Part shown: piece after piece, positions 63,675 through 64,000 of the stretch | Position numbering within the stretch: position 1 is the first letter of the stretch | How the letters are laid out: every line of letters starts with the position of its first letter | Source of the DNA: Mesorhizobium sp. CA8 | Lineage (GTDB): Bacteria > Pseudomonadota > Alphaproteobacteria > Rhizobiales > Rhizobiaceae | Direction of reading: 5' to 3' | Assembly: GCF_020164955.1 (NCBI RefSeq) | Contig: NZ_JAIUHG010000013.1 | Span: forward strand, 1-64,000 | DNA: 64,000 bases | Program-made: the position numbers and the translations under genes | The notes under the pieces: model-generated | Database searches by the model: none | What the model was told of the DNA's origin: nothing | Seen by the model: the letters and a program-made list of their open reading frames with translations, nothing else

Positions 63675-64000
63675 TCAGCGAAATTCGACGCTCGTCGTCT
63701 GCGCGCGCAAGCGCGGGTCGTGCGATCGGATCGTCACGGGTCGAGCTTCGAGCACCTCGAAACAGCGAGCGAGCGTGTCGTCCTCGAGCCGGCGCATCGC
63801 CTCATGTGTGAAGAAGGTGAGATGCGGAAACAGGATCACATTGTCGCGATCGAAAAGCGCGCTCATTGGGTGGCCGGACCTCGCCAGCGGCTCCAGCGAA
63901 TAGACGTCGAGCCCGGCTCCGGCGATGCGCCCGGCAACGATCGCTTCGACAAGTGCTGCTTCATCGATGAGTGCCCCGCGCGAGACGTTGATGAGGATCG
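63675..64000 (-). CDS. 2-hydroxyacid dehydrogenase family protein, N-terminus beyond window
   Basis: Only the last 108 or so codons are in the window; the frame is open to 63998 with no break, so the gene is cut by the window edge and is not a pseudogene. The visible part has the family blocks ILINVSRGALIDEAALVEAI (catalytic Arg), AGAGLDVYSLEPL (catalytic Glu) and VILFPHLTFFTHEAM (His). It precedes phnS on the same strand by 255 bases. Substrate unknown; its place before phnS may be coincidental. Confidence 0.88.
   Translation of the reverse strand, partial: ILINVSRGALIDEAALVEAIVAGRIAGAGLDVYSLEPLARSGHPMSALFDRDNVILFPHLTFFTHEAMRRLEDDTLARCFEVLEARPVTIRSHDPRLRAQTTSVEFR

Noticed and set aside
63675..64000. 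Truncated 2-hydroxyacid dehydrogenase as a pseudogene
   Set aside because: The frame is open to the window edge with intact motifs, so it is cut by the window, not broken.

Overview
The window is a GC-rich, gene-dense piece of an alphaproteobacterial genome, most likely from Hyphomicrobiales and close to Mesorhizobium. The evidence is the number of solute-binding-protein ABC importers, MocD/MocE-type rhizopine genes, a pcaIJF set beside an IclR regulator, an EcfG-type stress promoter, and intergenic palindromic elements of the rhizobial type. I saw no rRNA, tRNA, phage, insertion sequence or CRISPR array. All assignments come from reading motifs and gene order; no database was searched.

Layout. 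0.1-0.5 kb: AhpD-like protein. 0.8-7.6 kb (minus): ribose-type (CUT2) ABC importer with two permeases, one fused to a strictosidine-synthase/SMP-30-like beta-propeller and followed by a second propeller. 8.1-10.6 kb (plus): ornithine cyclodeaminase homologue coupled to a histidine/phenylalanine ammonia-lyase homologue that lacks the serine of the MIO triad. 10.6-24.8 kb (minus): a run of 14 genes holding a GlpV/GlpPQ/GlpST-like importer with two unlike ATPases, a Gfo/Idh/MocA dehydrogenase, a TIM-barrel isomerase, a second CUT2 importer, a DUF4432 epimerase-like protein, MocD-like oxygenase, MocE-like Rieske ferredoxin and a divergent PanB homologue. A LacI-type regulator is divergent at 25.1-26.1 kb. 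26.1-32.7 kb (minus): GntR regulator, ADP-ribosylglycohydrolase and PfkB kinase, the same trio as E. coli yegWUV, joined to a polyamine-type ABC importer. 32.9-37.4 kb: beta-ketoadipate genes (pcaR-like, pcaIJF, pcaD). 37.5-43.5 kb: D-allose/allulose-type ABC importer, ketose 3-epimerase, LacI regulator and a divergent 2-hydroxyacid dehydrogenase. 43.6-53.2 kb: FadR-type regulator divergent from DUF1185, a three-domain hydrolase/flavin-reductase/Nudix-like fusion, a luciferase-like monooxygenase, an aldehyde dehydrogenase and a polyamine-type importer. 53.3-59.4 kb (minus): trehalose otsB/otsA, glycogen-debranching-like enzyme and a GT4 glycosyltransferase. 59.6-63.4 kb (minus): 2-aminoethylphosphonate importer phnSTUV. 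The right edge cuts a 2-hydroxyacid dehydrogenase.

Working together. Seven complete ABC importers lie in 64 kb, most next to their own regulator and a few catabolic enzymes, so the window reads as a row of self-contained scavenging modules. Translational coupling (ATGA, TGATG or TAATG overlaps) is the rule inside modules.

The least ordinary content is the MIO-less ammonia-lyase homologue, the permease-propeller fusion, the complementary degeneracy of the two ATPases at 19.1-21.2 kb, the MocDE-type gene run with its non-canonical PanB homologue, and the three-domain flavin-reductase fusion.
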